NCBI GenBank assembly: GCA_902766215.1
Contig: CACXCV010000006.1
Coordinates: forward strand, 1 to 10,246
Source: Oscillospiraceae bacterium
GTDB taxonomy: Bacteria; Bacillota; Clostridia; Oscillospirales; Oscillospiraceae
DNA length: 10,246 bases
Reading direction: 5' to 3'
A program made the position numbers and the translations under genes. Below are positions 1 to 6,192 of the stretch, one piece after another (position 1 is the stretch's first letter; every line of letters begins with the position of its first letter). The notes beneath the pieces were generated by a model that made no database searches, was not told the origin of the DNA, and saw only the letters and a list, made by a program, of their open reading frames with translations.

Positions 1-2
1 AC

Positions 3-842
3 ACACCGTATATGAACAATGCCAATACGATTTTCGTCTGCACAGAAGGGCAGTGGACGGTGCTGATCGAAGGGGCAAGCTATACCATGCGCCTGCACGA
101 CCTGTGCATTTCCAAGTGTATGGAGGCCTGCCTGATGCAGCCGGAGCGCTACCCCAGCGGCATGTGGCGCATCTCATTCAGCCCGTACTATTTCAGAGTG
201 ATTGATCCGCAGCTGCGTCTGTGCCGGCCGTTTCACGCGCGGGAGCTGGGCGTCGGCAACCTGATTGCCCGGGAGCAATATGACGAAACCCAGTTTTTCC
301 GCCATATGCTGTGGGTGACGGAAGAGCGCGACACCATGGACAAGCGCCTGGCACTGGCGGTGTCGCTGGCCGAGTTTTTATATGAACTGGGCCAGTCGTA
401 CAACTATCACCAGCCGGACACGCGGCCGGAGGAAATCCGGACGATTTTGGAGTATATCGACGCGCACTACTGCGAGGACATCGAGCTGGAAACTTTGTCG
501 AAAAACCTGTACCTTTCCCGCTCACAACTGGCCAAGGTCATGAAGCGCGCCACCGGCTTTACCACCTGGGACTATGTGCTGAACAAGCGCATTTATCGCG
601 CGCTGCAAATGCTGCACAACGGCATGGGCAACCGCGAGGTGGCCAAGGCGGTGGGGTTCCGCGACTATTCCACGTTTTACAAGGCGTTTTTGAAGATTTC
701 CAATACAACACCCAACAACGAACACCCCACGGAGCAGATCGACCCGCTGCTGCAGCATTTTTACAGTCAGGAGGACGCTTCGGACTGGATGCATGCGGTG
801 TTTGCCAAGCGGTTCGGCGCCGGGACGGCAGAGATCCGCTGA
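3..842 (+). CDS. AraC-family transcriptional regulator, 5' end outside the window
   Basis: One-component regulator of the AraC/XylS family; it probably senses a sugar and activates nearby glycosidase genes. The first ATG is at 12 (276 residues from there), but no ribosome binding site precedes it, the frame stays open to the window edge, and the protein begins in the middle of what looks like the N-terminal cupin sensor domain (residues 8-35, numbered from that ATG). The true start is therefore probably upstream. Residues about 143-235 hold the two helix-turn-helix units: first around 157-178 (ETLSKNLYLSRSQLAKVMKR), second around 207-229 (REVAKAVGFRDYSTFYKAF). The family signature usually ends GxTPxxYR; here it reads NTTPNNEH, and about 38 further residues follow, which is unusual. 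It lies just upstream of, and codirectional with, the GH3 gene but is separated from it by a hairpin and a new promoter. The family is clear; the inducer and targets are inferred from context. Confidence 0.9.
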   Translation, partial: TPYMNNANTIFVCTEGQWTVLIEGASYTMRLHDLCISKCMEACLMQPERYPSGMWRISFSPYYFRVIDPQLRLCRPFHARELGVGNLIAREQYDETQFFRHMLWVTEERDTMDKRLALAVSLAEFLYELGQSYNYHQPDTRPEEIRTILEYIDAHYCEDIELETLSKNLYLSRSQLAKVMKRATGFTTWDYVLNKRIYRALQMLHNGMGNREVAKAVGFRDYSTFYKAFLKISNTTPNNEHPTEQIDPLLQHFYSQEDASDWMHAVFAKRFGAGTAEIR

Positions 843-853
843 GAAAACAGGCA

Positions 854-875
854 GCCTGCCCGGCTTTGGGCGGGC
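854..875 (+). terminator. Weak hairpin terminator candidate after the AraC gene
   Basis: GCCTGCCC (854-861) pairs with GGGCGGGC (868-875) through 8 base pairs including one G-U, with a 6-base loop GGCTTT. It lies 12 bases after the regulator stop codon. No proper T-run follows, only the short T-containing stretch at about 881-888, so termination may be partial. Confidence 0.4.
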
Positions 876-907
876 CACTGCATTTGTTCGCCTGTGGGCG
901 GGACAGC

Positions 908-917
908 AGATTATCGC
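908..917 (+). promoter_or_regulatory. Degenerate operator-like site upstream of the GH3 promoter
   Basis: AGATTATCGC matches TGAAAATCGG, the repeat arm found in the divergent control region, at 6 of 10 positions and in the same orientation. It ends 22 bp before the -35 box and 44 bp before the -10 box. The arms at the other two promoters end 43 and 45 bp before their -10 boxes. The sequence match alone is weak; the spacing agreement is what makes it worth listing. Confidence 0.3.
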
Positions 918-939
918 ATGAAAAACAGCAAATTCACGC

Positions 940-967
940 TTGACGAAACCAATAAATCCCGTATGAT
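940..967 (+). promoter_or_regulatory. Sigma-A type promoter of the GH3 gene
   Basis: -35 box TTGACG (940-945) and -10 box TATGAT (962-967) are separated by 16 bp; each box has five of six consensus bases. Transcription would start near 974, giving a short leader of about 27 bases that contains the ribosome binding site AGAAGGGAG (985-993). Confidence 0.75.
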
Positions 968-1000
968 AGGGATAGACGAATAAAAGAAGGGAGATTACCC

Positions 1001-3184
1001 ATGGAAGCATACCGTAATCCTGCACTCCCCTTTGCCGAACGGGCAAAGGATCTGGTCTCGCGCATGACGCTGGACGAAAAGATTGAGCAGATCCGCTCGG
1101 CCGCTCCGGCGCTGGAGCGCCTGGGCATCCCGGAGATGGACTGGTGGAGCGAGGCGCTGCACGGCGTGGCGCGCGCCGGCACGGCGACGATGTTTCCGCA
1201 GACCATCGGCATGGCTGCAACCTTCAACCCCGAGCTGGTTGGCGAGGTTGGCGAGGCCGTCGGTGTGGAGGCGCGCATCAAATATGAGCAGTATTCCTCG
1301 GAAAACACGCGCGACCTGTACAAGGGCCTGAGCCTGTACAGCCCCAACGTGAACATTTTCCGTGACCCGCGCTGGGGCCGCGGCCAGGAGACCTATGGCG
1401 AGGACCCGTGGCTGACCAGCCGCTATGGCGTGGAATATATCAAGGGCCTGCAGGGAAGCGACCCGGAGTATCACATGACGGCAGCCTGCGTGAAGCACTT
1501 TGCCGTGCATTCCGGCCCGGAGGCCGACCGCCACGTGTTCAACGCGGTGGTCAGCCCCAAAGACCTGCATGAAACCTATCTGCCTGCGTTTGAGGCGGCG
1601 GTGAAGGAGGGCCATGTGGCCCAGGTGATGGGCGCCTATAACCGCACCCAGGGCGAGCTGTGCTGCGCCTCTGACCTGCTGCTGGACAAGACGCTGCGCG
1701 GCGAGTGGGGCTTTGACGGCATGGTTGTGTCCGACTTTGGCGCGATTGCCGACTTCCACAAAAACCACAAGGTGACCAAGACGGCGGCCGAGTCGGCGGC
1801 ACTGGCCATCCGCAAGGGCTGCGACATGAATCTGGGCTTTGTCTACCTGCACTGCCGCGAGGCGGTGGAGCAGGGCCTGCTGACCGAGGCGGACATCGAC
1901 GTGGCCTGCACGCGCGTGATGGAGCAGCGCCTGCGCCTGGGTCTGTATGAGACGCCCGACTGCCTGAAGGTGGATCACGAGTGCCTGGACAGCCGCGCCA
2001 ACCGTGAGCTGAACCTGAAAGTGGCGCGCCAGTCGATGGTGCTGCTGAAGAACGACGGCATGCTGCCCTTGCGGGACAAGTTCCGCTCGGTGGCGGTGAT
2101 TGGCCCCAACGCCATGAACATCACAGCGCTGAAGGGGAACTATCACGGCGAGGCCTCGCAGTATATCACCGTGATGGACGGCATCCGCGCCGCTGCGGGC
2201 GAGGATGTGCGCATCCGCTACAGCGAAGGCTGTGAGCTGACACCCTTTAAGCTCCAGCGCGACCGGGTGGCCGAAAACTCGGACCAGATGGTAACATCAG
2301 CTATGGATCTGTCGGCGCCGACCTTTAACTTCCTGGAACTGCTGCATCACGGCACCCGCGTGCCCGAGGCGGTGGCGGTGGCCAAGGAGTCTGAGGCGGT
2401 GGTGCTGGTGCTGGGCCTGGACGAGACGGTTGAGGGCGAGGAGATGTTCGGCGGCAGCGACGAGTTTGCCAACGGCGACAAGAAGACCCTGCTGCTGCCC
2501 TCCAACCAGCGTGAGTTGCTGGACGCGGTGCTGGCCGTGGGCAAGCCCACGACGGTGGTGCTGCTCTCCGGTTCGGCTCTGGCAGTGGACGACGACCGGA
2601 TCGACGCGCTGGTGCAGGCGTGGTATCCCGGCGCGGTGGGCGGCCAAGCTGTGGGCGAGCTGCTCTTTGGCGCATACAGCCCCTCGGGCCGTCTGCCGGT
2701 GACCTTCTACCGGTCGCTGGATGATCTGCCCGCGTTTACTGACTATGACATGAAAAACCGCACCTATCGCTATTACGAGGGCGAAGCGCTGTATCCCTTC
2801 GGCTATGGCCTGAGTTATACCCGCTTTGGCTATGACGGGCTGCGCATCGACTGCGGCGAGGCGGTGACCGCCAAGGTTGCGGTGACCAACTGCGGCGGGA
2901 TGGCCGGCCGCGAAGTGGTGCAGGCCTATGTCCGCTGGAACGGCGGCGACGCTTCGCAGCCGCGCTGGCACCTGTGCGCAGTGGGCGCGGCGGAGCTGCA
3001 GCCCGGCGAGACGACGGAGGTTGTGCTGACAATCCCGCGCGAGGCCCTGTATACCTATCATGCCGACGGCAGCCGCGCGGTGGAGCCGGGCAGCTATACC
3101 CTCTGGGTGGGCGGCGGCCAGCCGGATGCGCGCACGGCCGCGCTGACGGGCAACGCAGTGCTGGAAGGTACCTTTACCCTGTAA
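1001..3184 (+). CDS. GH3 glycoside hydrolase, probable intracellular beta-xylosidase (or beta-glucosidase)
   Basis: Exo-acting retaining glycosidase of family GH3, 727 residues, the usual length for a three-domain member. The N-terminal TIM-barrel domain (about 10-310) carries WWSEALHGVAR (48-58), the DPRWGRGQETYGEDPWL block (122-138), the KH pair (165-166) and the catalytic nucleophile Asp245 in VVSDFGA. The C-terminal alpha/beta domain (about 345-565) has GLDETVEGEE (472-481); Glu478 or Glu480 is the likely acid/base. A fibronectin-III-like domain follows YPFGYGLSY (598-606) and runs to about 705. The WWSEALHGVAR and FPQTIGMAATF style is typical of the xylosidase branch of GH3, and the neighbours support xylo-oligosaccharides as substrate, but glucosidase activity cannot be excluded. 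There is no signal peptide, so it is cytosolic. The ATG is preceded by AGAAGGGAG with a 7-base spacer. It has its own promoter and terminator, so it is a single-gene transcript. Confidence 0.93.
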   Translation: MEAYRNPALPFAERAKDLVSRMTLDEKIEQIRSAAPALERLGIPEMDWWSEALHGVARAGTATMFPQTIGMAATFNPELVGEVGEAVGVEARIKYEQYSSENTRDLYKGLSLYSPNVNIFRDPRWGRGQETYGEDPWLTSRYGVEYIKGLQGSDPEYHMTAACVKHFAVHSGPEADRHVFNAVVSPKDLHETYLPAFEAAVKEGHVAQVMGAYNRTQGELCCASDLLLDKTLRGEWGFDGMVVSDFGAIADFHKNHKVTKTAAESAALAIRKGCDMNLGFVYLHCREAVEQGLLTEADIDVACTRVMEQRLRLGLYETPDCLKVDHECLDSRANRELNLKVARQSMVLLKNDGMLPLRDKFRSVAVIGPNAMNITALKGNYHGEASQYITVMDGIRAAAGEDVRIRYSEGCELTPFKLQRDRVAENSDQMVTSAMDLSAPTFNFLELLHHGTRVPEAVAVAKESEAVVLVLGLDETVEGEEMFGGSDEFANGDKKTLLLPSNQRELLDAVLAVGKPTTVVLLSGSALAVDDDRIDALVQAWYPGAVGGQAVGELLFGAYSPSGRLPVTFYRSLDDLPAFTDYDMKNRTYRYYEGEALYPFGYGLSYTRFGYDGLRIDCGEAVTAKVAVTNCGGMAGREVVQAYVRWNGGDASQPRWHLCAVGAAELQPGETTEVVLTIPREALYTYHADGSRAVEPGSYTLWVGGGQPDARTAALTGNAVLEGTFTL

Positions 3185-3209
3185 AGCGTAAAGCATGAAT
3201 CAAATGATG

Positions 3210-3242
3210 CAGGCGCCTTGGCTGGTTCAGCCAGGGCGCCTG
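3210..3242 (+). terminator. Rho-independent terminator of the GH3 gene
   Basis: CAGGCGCCTTGGCTG (3210-3224) pairs with CAGCCAGGGCGCCTG (3228-3242) over 15 bp with one T-G wobble and a 3-base loop. The stem starts 26 bases after the GH3 stop codon and is followed by the T-rich TTGTATCT (3243-3250). Confidence 0.75.
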
Positions 3243-3279
3243 TTGTATCTGCCGCGCACATCAGCCGCAGGGAACAGAA

Positions 3280-3311
3280 CGCGGGCGCTGGAACAAGTTC
3301 CAGCGCCCGCG
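3280..3311 (-). terminator. Strong hairpin terminator between convergent genes, for the GH120-like gene
   Basis: CGCGGGCGCTGGAAC (3280-3294) and GTTCCAGCGCCCGCG (3297-3311) form a perfect 15-bp inverted repeat around AA. It lies 30 bases past the stop codon of the minus-strand GH120-like gene. On the minus strand it is followed by TTCTGTTCC and on the plus strand by AATTTTGAATT, so it could work in both directions and act as a second stop for GH3 transcripts. Confidence 0.75.
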
Positions 3312-3341
3312 AATTTTGAATTATCAGGATGCAGCCTTCAA

Positions 3342-5273
3342 TCAGACCAGCTTGCGCGGGTCAATGGAGAAGGTGACGTTCATCTCGGCATTGGGGAACG
3401 GGCCGGCGATGTGCTGCGGTGCAGCCTCGTTGCCGAAGAAGTCGGACGGGACCAGGTCCATGGCGTCGAGCTTGGGCAGCTGCTCCCAGGTCTTCATCTC
3501 GCCCTTGCCAAAGCGGAAGAAGGGGAACATCGGCGCGGGCGCGGCAGAGATGGTGAGGGTGTAGTTGTCGGTGTCCACGTTGACGGAGAAGTCGCCGTCG
3601 ACGCCGGTCATGTCAAAGCCGTGGAACTCCTGCCAGGTCTGAAGATCCAGGCACTCGGCCGGCTGCGGATACAGCACACGCAGATAGCCGCTGGGCATCT
3701 GGACGAACACGTTGCCCTCGGACTGGTTCTTGTCGGTGGGGAACTTGATGGCGGCTTCGCCGCAATCATAGAAGATGTTCTGGAACAGGTTGTTGTCCCG
3801 GGCGGTGCCGCCGCGGCCTGCCAGACGGTAGGCAACGGTCTTCTGGAAGTAGCCTGCGCTGCGGCAGCGGCCGATCAGGTTGTTGCAGATACGCAGATGA
3901 TCGGTGCCCTCGCCATAGATGCCCCAGCCGTTGATGATGCTGTTCTCCTCGCCCATGGCATACCAGGTGGCGGAGCCGTGGATGTGCGGCACATCGGCCT
4001 CGTTGAAGCGGCCCTGAACGTTCCAGATGACGTTGTTGTCGATCAGGTTCGGCTCGTCGCGGGTGCACTCCATGAAGATGGCCTCGCGCTGCTCGATGCC
4101 GTCGAGGAACAGGTTCTGGGTGATGCGGTTGTTGCGGTTGCCGCAGTCCATCCACAGATGGTCGCAGCGCAGGGTCTTGGTGAAGATGTTGCGGCGGATC
4201 AGGCAGTCAACGCTGTTGTGGGTCTTGATGGCGCCGGCCTCCCAGGACAGCTCCATCTTCTGCCAGCCGGTGCCCTGGATGAGGTTGTCCTCGATCAGGC
4301 AGTAGCTGGCGCCCATGCCGGCGATGCCGCAGACGCCCACGTCCATGATCTTGTTGCGGCGGACGATGGCGTGGCCGACGATCTGACCCGGGGTGCGGGT
4401 CCGGTGCCAGCACTCGCTGCCGATGTCGATACCGACGCAGTTGGACCAGTCAATGGTGCAGTCCTCAATGATCCAGTGATGGCCGCGGGCCATGGAGATC
4501 GAGCCGCGCTGCGGCACCGGCGCGCCGGTGGCGGCGTGGGCGCAGGTCAGGCCCTTGACGCGGATATAGGCCAGGAAGGGCTTTTCAGGCGCAAAACACT
4601 GCTCGCGGGCGCTCAGCTCGATGAGATGATCCTTGGGATCGCCGTCGTCGGGCAGGCGGAAGTGGACGGTCTGGCCGTTGGCCTCGACCCAGTAGGAGCC
4701 GGGAATCTGGCTCATCTCGGTGTACAGCGATACCTGCTGCAGGGGCTTGCCATCCACAAAGACCATGCCGCGGCGCAGCAGGTAGGTGGTCATATCGGTC
4801 TTTTCGTACTCGATGTACAGGCGGTCGTGCAGGATGTTGACCGCGCAGAAGGGGTTGTAGCCCATGAAGTCATGGGGATTGAGCTTGGTGCCCCAGATCA
4901 CGGGGTTGCCAACGGCGGCACGGCCGCGGAAGAGACTCCACTCGGTGCTGGGATAGAACTCGGTTGCCACGACAGAGGCGCGGATGGAGACCTCGCCGTC
5001 GCCATAGGCTTCGTAGGAGATCATCTTCTCGGGGCTTTCGCCGCCCTGCGCGGGCTGAACGGTCTCGCGGTAGATGCCGGCATGGATGCGCACGCGGGTG
5101 CCCGGCGTGGCGATGGCGGCAGCCTCGTTGATGGTGCGGAAGGGCTTGCTGGCGGAGCCGTCGCCGCACTCGGCGGCGCTGGCGTCAACAATCAGCTCAC
5201 GGTCGTAGATGGCGTCCTTCTCCCAGAAGACAAATGATTTGCCATTGGGGAGGATGGCGGTCAGATCTTGCAT
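3342..5273 (-). CDS. Right-handed parallel beta-helix glycosidase, GH120-like beta-xylosidase
   Basis: A 643-residue protein, close to the size of the characterised GH120 xylosidase XylC of Thermoanaerobacterium saccharolyticum (about 640, recalled). The N-terminus has the DUF1565-like block GDGSASKPFRTINEAA (37-52) then IHAGIYRETV (63-72). From about 265 to 510 short rungs repeat with asparagine turns (IIEDCTI, IVRRNKI, LIEDNLI, LIRRNIF, RITQNLF, LIDNNVI, RICNNLI), as in a beta-helix. The segment EAGAIKTHNS (345-354) to LIDNN (410-414) resembles the XylC active site. Asp376 (LWMDC) fits the XylC nucleophile Asp382, and Glu402 (FMEC) fits its acid/base Glu405, with three extra residues between them. 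No signal peptide is seen. AGGAGG at 5282-5287 precedes the ATG by 8 bases. It follows the SGNH gene in one probable transcript, after a 65-bp AT-rich gap. The alternative is another beta-helix enzyme acting on xylan or pectin oligomers. Confidence 0.83.
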   Translation of the reverse strand: MQDLTAILPNGKSFVFWEKDAIYDRELIVDASAAECGDGSASKPFRTINEAAAIATPGTRVRIHAGIYRETVQPAQGGESPEKMISYEAYGDGEVSIRASVVATEFYPSTEWSLFRGRAAVGNPVIWGTKLNPHDFMGYNPFCAVNILHDRLYIEYEKTDMTTYLLRRGMVFVDGKPLQQVSLYTEMSQIPGSYWVEANGQTVHFRLPDDGDPKDHLIELSAREQCFAPEKPFLAYIRVKGLTCAHAATGAPVPQRGSISMARGHHWIIEDCTIDWSNCVGIDIGSECWHRTRTPGQIVGHAIVRRNKIMDVGVCGIAGMGASYCLIEDNLIQGTGWQKMELSWEAGAIKTHNSVDCLIRRNIFTKTLRCDHLWMDCGNRNNRITQNLFLDGIEQREAIFMECTRDEPNLIDNNVIWNVQGRFNEADVPHIHGSATWYAMGEENSIINGWGIYGEGTDHLRICNNLIGRCRSAGYFQKTVAYRLAGRGGTARDNNLFQNIFYDCGEAAIKFPTDKNQSEGNVFVQMPSGYLRVLYPQPAECLDLQTWQEFHGFDMTGVDGDFSVNVDTDNYTLTISAAPAPMFPFFRFGKGEMKTWEQLPKLDAMDLVPSDFFGNEAAPQHIAGPFPNAEMNVTFSIDPRKLV

Positions 5274-5281
5274 GGGGGTAA

Positions 5282-5287
5282 CCTCCT
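5282..5287 (-). promoter_or_regulatory. Ribosome binding site of the GH120-like gene
   Basis: On the minus strand this reads AGGAGG, 8 bases before the ATG at 5273. It fixes the start codon. The upstream gap to 5338 is unusually AT-rich, with T-runs on the minus strand; I see no hairpin terminator in it, so readthrough from the SGNH gene is expected. Confidence 0.7.
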
Positions 5288-5338
5288 GTAAAATAAAAAT
5301 ATAAAAAAGTGTATATATGATGGATAAAACGCAGGGGA

Positions 5339-5884
5339 TTACAGATACGGTTCGATGCTGGCAACAACCTGTGCAGTGGCAGCGGCCCAGCCGTCGGCGG
5401 TCAGGTGAATCTTGTCCGGGCAGACAAAGCGGGGAATGTCGGCCTCAATGATGGGGTACAGGTCGTCCACCGCGAAGCCATGCTTGGCGGCGACAGACTT
5501 GAGAATGTCATTGTAGGAGCGGATGCCCTCGTTGTCGCCGTTGGCCGTAGGGGTGGTGGTGGCCATGACGATCTTGGCGGTGGGGAAGGTCTTTTCCAGG
5601 ACGGTGATCATGCGCTCAAGCGCAGAAATATATTCCTCCGGCAGGGAGAAGGGACGGCCCAGATGATAGTCGTCGCCCAGATCCCACAGGCCGTTGTTCC
5701 AGTGGATCACGTCTGGCTCCTTCGGCAGCTGGGGCAACCAGAACCGCAAAGAATTGAGCGTATAGCCGGCCCAACGGCCATTTTCGTTGGGACCGTACAC
5801 TTCGGCTCGGCCCTCAAGCGCTTTGCGTACATGGGGCTCATATCCCATACGGATGGAATCGCCGAGCAGAATGATTTGCTTCAT
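5339..5884 (-). CDS. SGNH/GDSL-type esterase, possible cytosolic xylo-oligosaccharide deacetylase
   Basis: A small 181-residue SGNH hydrolase, the normal size for single-domain members. Visible blocks: LLGDSIRMGY (6-15) with catalytic Ser10; oxyanion-hole Gly40 candidate in RWAGYTLNS; HWNNGLWDLG (61-70) with Asn63 or Asn64 in the block III position; and CPDKIHLTADGW (155-166) giving the catalytic Asp157 and His160. No signal peptide or membrane segment is present, so it acts in the cytosol. Being first in a transcript with a GH120-like xylosidase, and divergent from xylo-oligosaccharide genes, suggests it removes acetyl groups from imported oligosaccharides. The fold and catalytic residues are seen in the sequence; the substrate is inferred. 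The ATG at 5884 has AAAGGAG (5897-5903) upstream with a rather long spacer of 12 bases; no better in-frame start is evident. Confidence 0.87.
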   Translation of the reverse strand: MKQIILLGDSIRMGYEPHVRKALEGRAEVYGPNENGRWAGYTLNSLRFWLPQLPKEPDVIHWNNGLWDLGDDYHLGRPFSLPEEYISALERMITVLEKTFPTAKIVMATTTPTANGDNEGIRSYNDILKSVAAKHGFAVDDLYPIIEADIPRFVCPDKIHLTADGWAAATAQVVASIEPYL

Positions 5885-5953
5885 ATTGTGAGATAGCTCC
5901 TTTCCTTTCTGGATGGCTTATAAAAAGTCATAAACACATACTTGGTTCACCCT

Positions 5954-5983
5954 ATTCTAACTGTGAATAATGACGGATGTCAA
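5954..5983 (-). promoter_or_regulatory. Promoter of the SGNH-GH120 operon
   Basis: Read on the minus strand, TTGACA (5983-5978, full -35 consensus) and TAGAAT (5959-5954, five of six -10 bases) are separated by 18 bp. Transcription would start near 5947, giving a leader of about 63 bases. One operator arm (6014-6005) sits 21 bp upstream of the -35 box. Confidence 0.75.
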
Positions 5984-6004
5984 CGTGCGCCAGCACACTT
6001 GGAG

Positions 6005-6052
6005 CCGATTTTCAAATGAAATCGATAATACAAGGTCTCACATGAAAATCGG
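6005..6052. promoter_or_regulatory. Symmetric inverted-repeat operator shared by the divergent operons
   Basis: CCGATTTTCA (6005-6014) and TGAAAATCGG (6043-6052) are perfect inverse copies. A shorter relative, TGAAATCG (6017-6024), lies between them in the orientation of the right arm. The repeat centre (6028.5) matches the midpoint of the two facing -35 boxes (6028). Each arm points towards its own promoter, with 21 bp (minus strand) or 20 bp (plus strand) to the -35 box. This layout fits an activator binding upstream of both promoters. The AraC protein at the left edge is the candidate; the link is inferred. Confidence 0.65.
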
Positions 6053-6072
6053 ATACATTTAGTTCATTCACA

Positions 6073-6101
6073 TTGACGCTGTCCGGCTGCATTGTTAAGA
6101 T
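6073..6101 (+). promoter_or_regulatory. Promoter of the GH8-GH43-GH51 operon
   Basis: -35 box TTGACG (6073-6078) and -10 box TAAGAT (6096-6101) have the ideal 17-bp spacer. The -10 box has four of six consensus bases, in keeping with a promoter that needs an activator. Transcription would start near 6108, with a leader of about 85 bases. Confidence 0.65.
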
Positions 6102-6126
6102 GTATGTGGCATCATGGAATATCTAT

Positions 6127-6165
6127 AAACTGCGTGTGCTGTGAAGCAGGTGAACACAGCAGTTT
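6127..6165 (+). promoter_or_regulatory. Leader hairpin upstream of the GH8 ribosome binding site
   Basis: AAACTGC (6127-6133) can pair with GCAGTTT (6159-6165), or GCTGTG (6138-6143) with CACAGC (6155-6160); together they give an 11-bp stem interrupted by a 6-base bulge, with an 11-base loop. It ends about 8 bases before the Shine-Dalgarno sequence. No T-run follows, so it is not a terminator. It could affect translation or mRNA stability; no riboswitch family is recognised. Confidence 0.35.
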
Positions 6166-6172
6166 CAACAAA

Positions 6173-6182
6173 GAAGGGAAGG
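6173..6182 (+). promoter_or_regulatory. Ribosome binding site deciding the GTG start of the GH8 gene
   Basis: GAAGGGAAGG lies 10 bases before the GTG at 6193. Upstream in this frame there is no ATG before the stop TGA at 6151-6153, so GTG is the best start. Confidence 0.65.
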
Positions 6183-6192
6183 AACGATTGAG

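Larger units (their letters stand above)
5885..6192. other. Divergent intergenic control region
   Basis: These 308 bases hold no convincing gene. They contain, in order: the SGNH ribosome binding site and leader, the minus-strand promoter (5954-5983), an inverted-repeat operator (6005-6052), the plus-strand promoter (6073-6101), a leader hairpin (6127-6165) and the GH8 ribosome binding site (6173-6182). The region is visibly richer in A and T than the flanking coding DNA. Confidence 0.8.

Noticed and set aside
917..924. Octamer CATGAAAA shared with the operator (6041-6048)
   Set aside because: Its distance to the -35 box differs from the operator arm by about 9 bp, and the bases after it (ACAG) do not continue the motif; AGATTATCGC at 908-917 fits the spacing better.
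995..2146. Long minus-strand frame antisense to the GH3 gene
   Set aside because: Rich in His, Gln, Ala and Arg with no family motif. The plus strand codes for a clear GH3 protein throughout.
3195..5237. 680-residue plus-strand open frame antisense to the GH120-like gene
   Set aside because: It is longer than the minus-strand protein, but its sequence is a low-complexity mix of Val, Ala, Asp and Gly with no recognisable motif. It lies across the GH3 terminator and lacks a proper ribosome binding site. The minus-strand frame has a beta-helix pattern, catalytic motifs and a perfect AGGAGG. It is a by-product of GC-rich codon bias.
6017..6030. Catabolite-repression (cre) site TGAAATCGATAATA
   Set aside because: It has three mismatches to TGWAARCGYTWNCW, including the conserved C near the 3' end, and is better explained as a copy of the operator arm repeat.
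6100..6144. 14-codon leader peptide frame before GH8
   Set aside because: Its ATG overlaps the predicted -10 box, so it would not be transcribed from that promoter, and it has no ribosome binding site.
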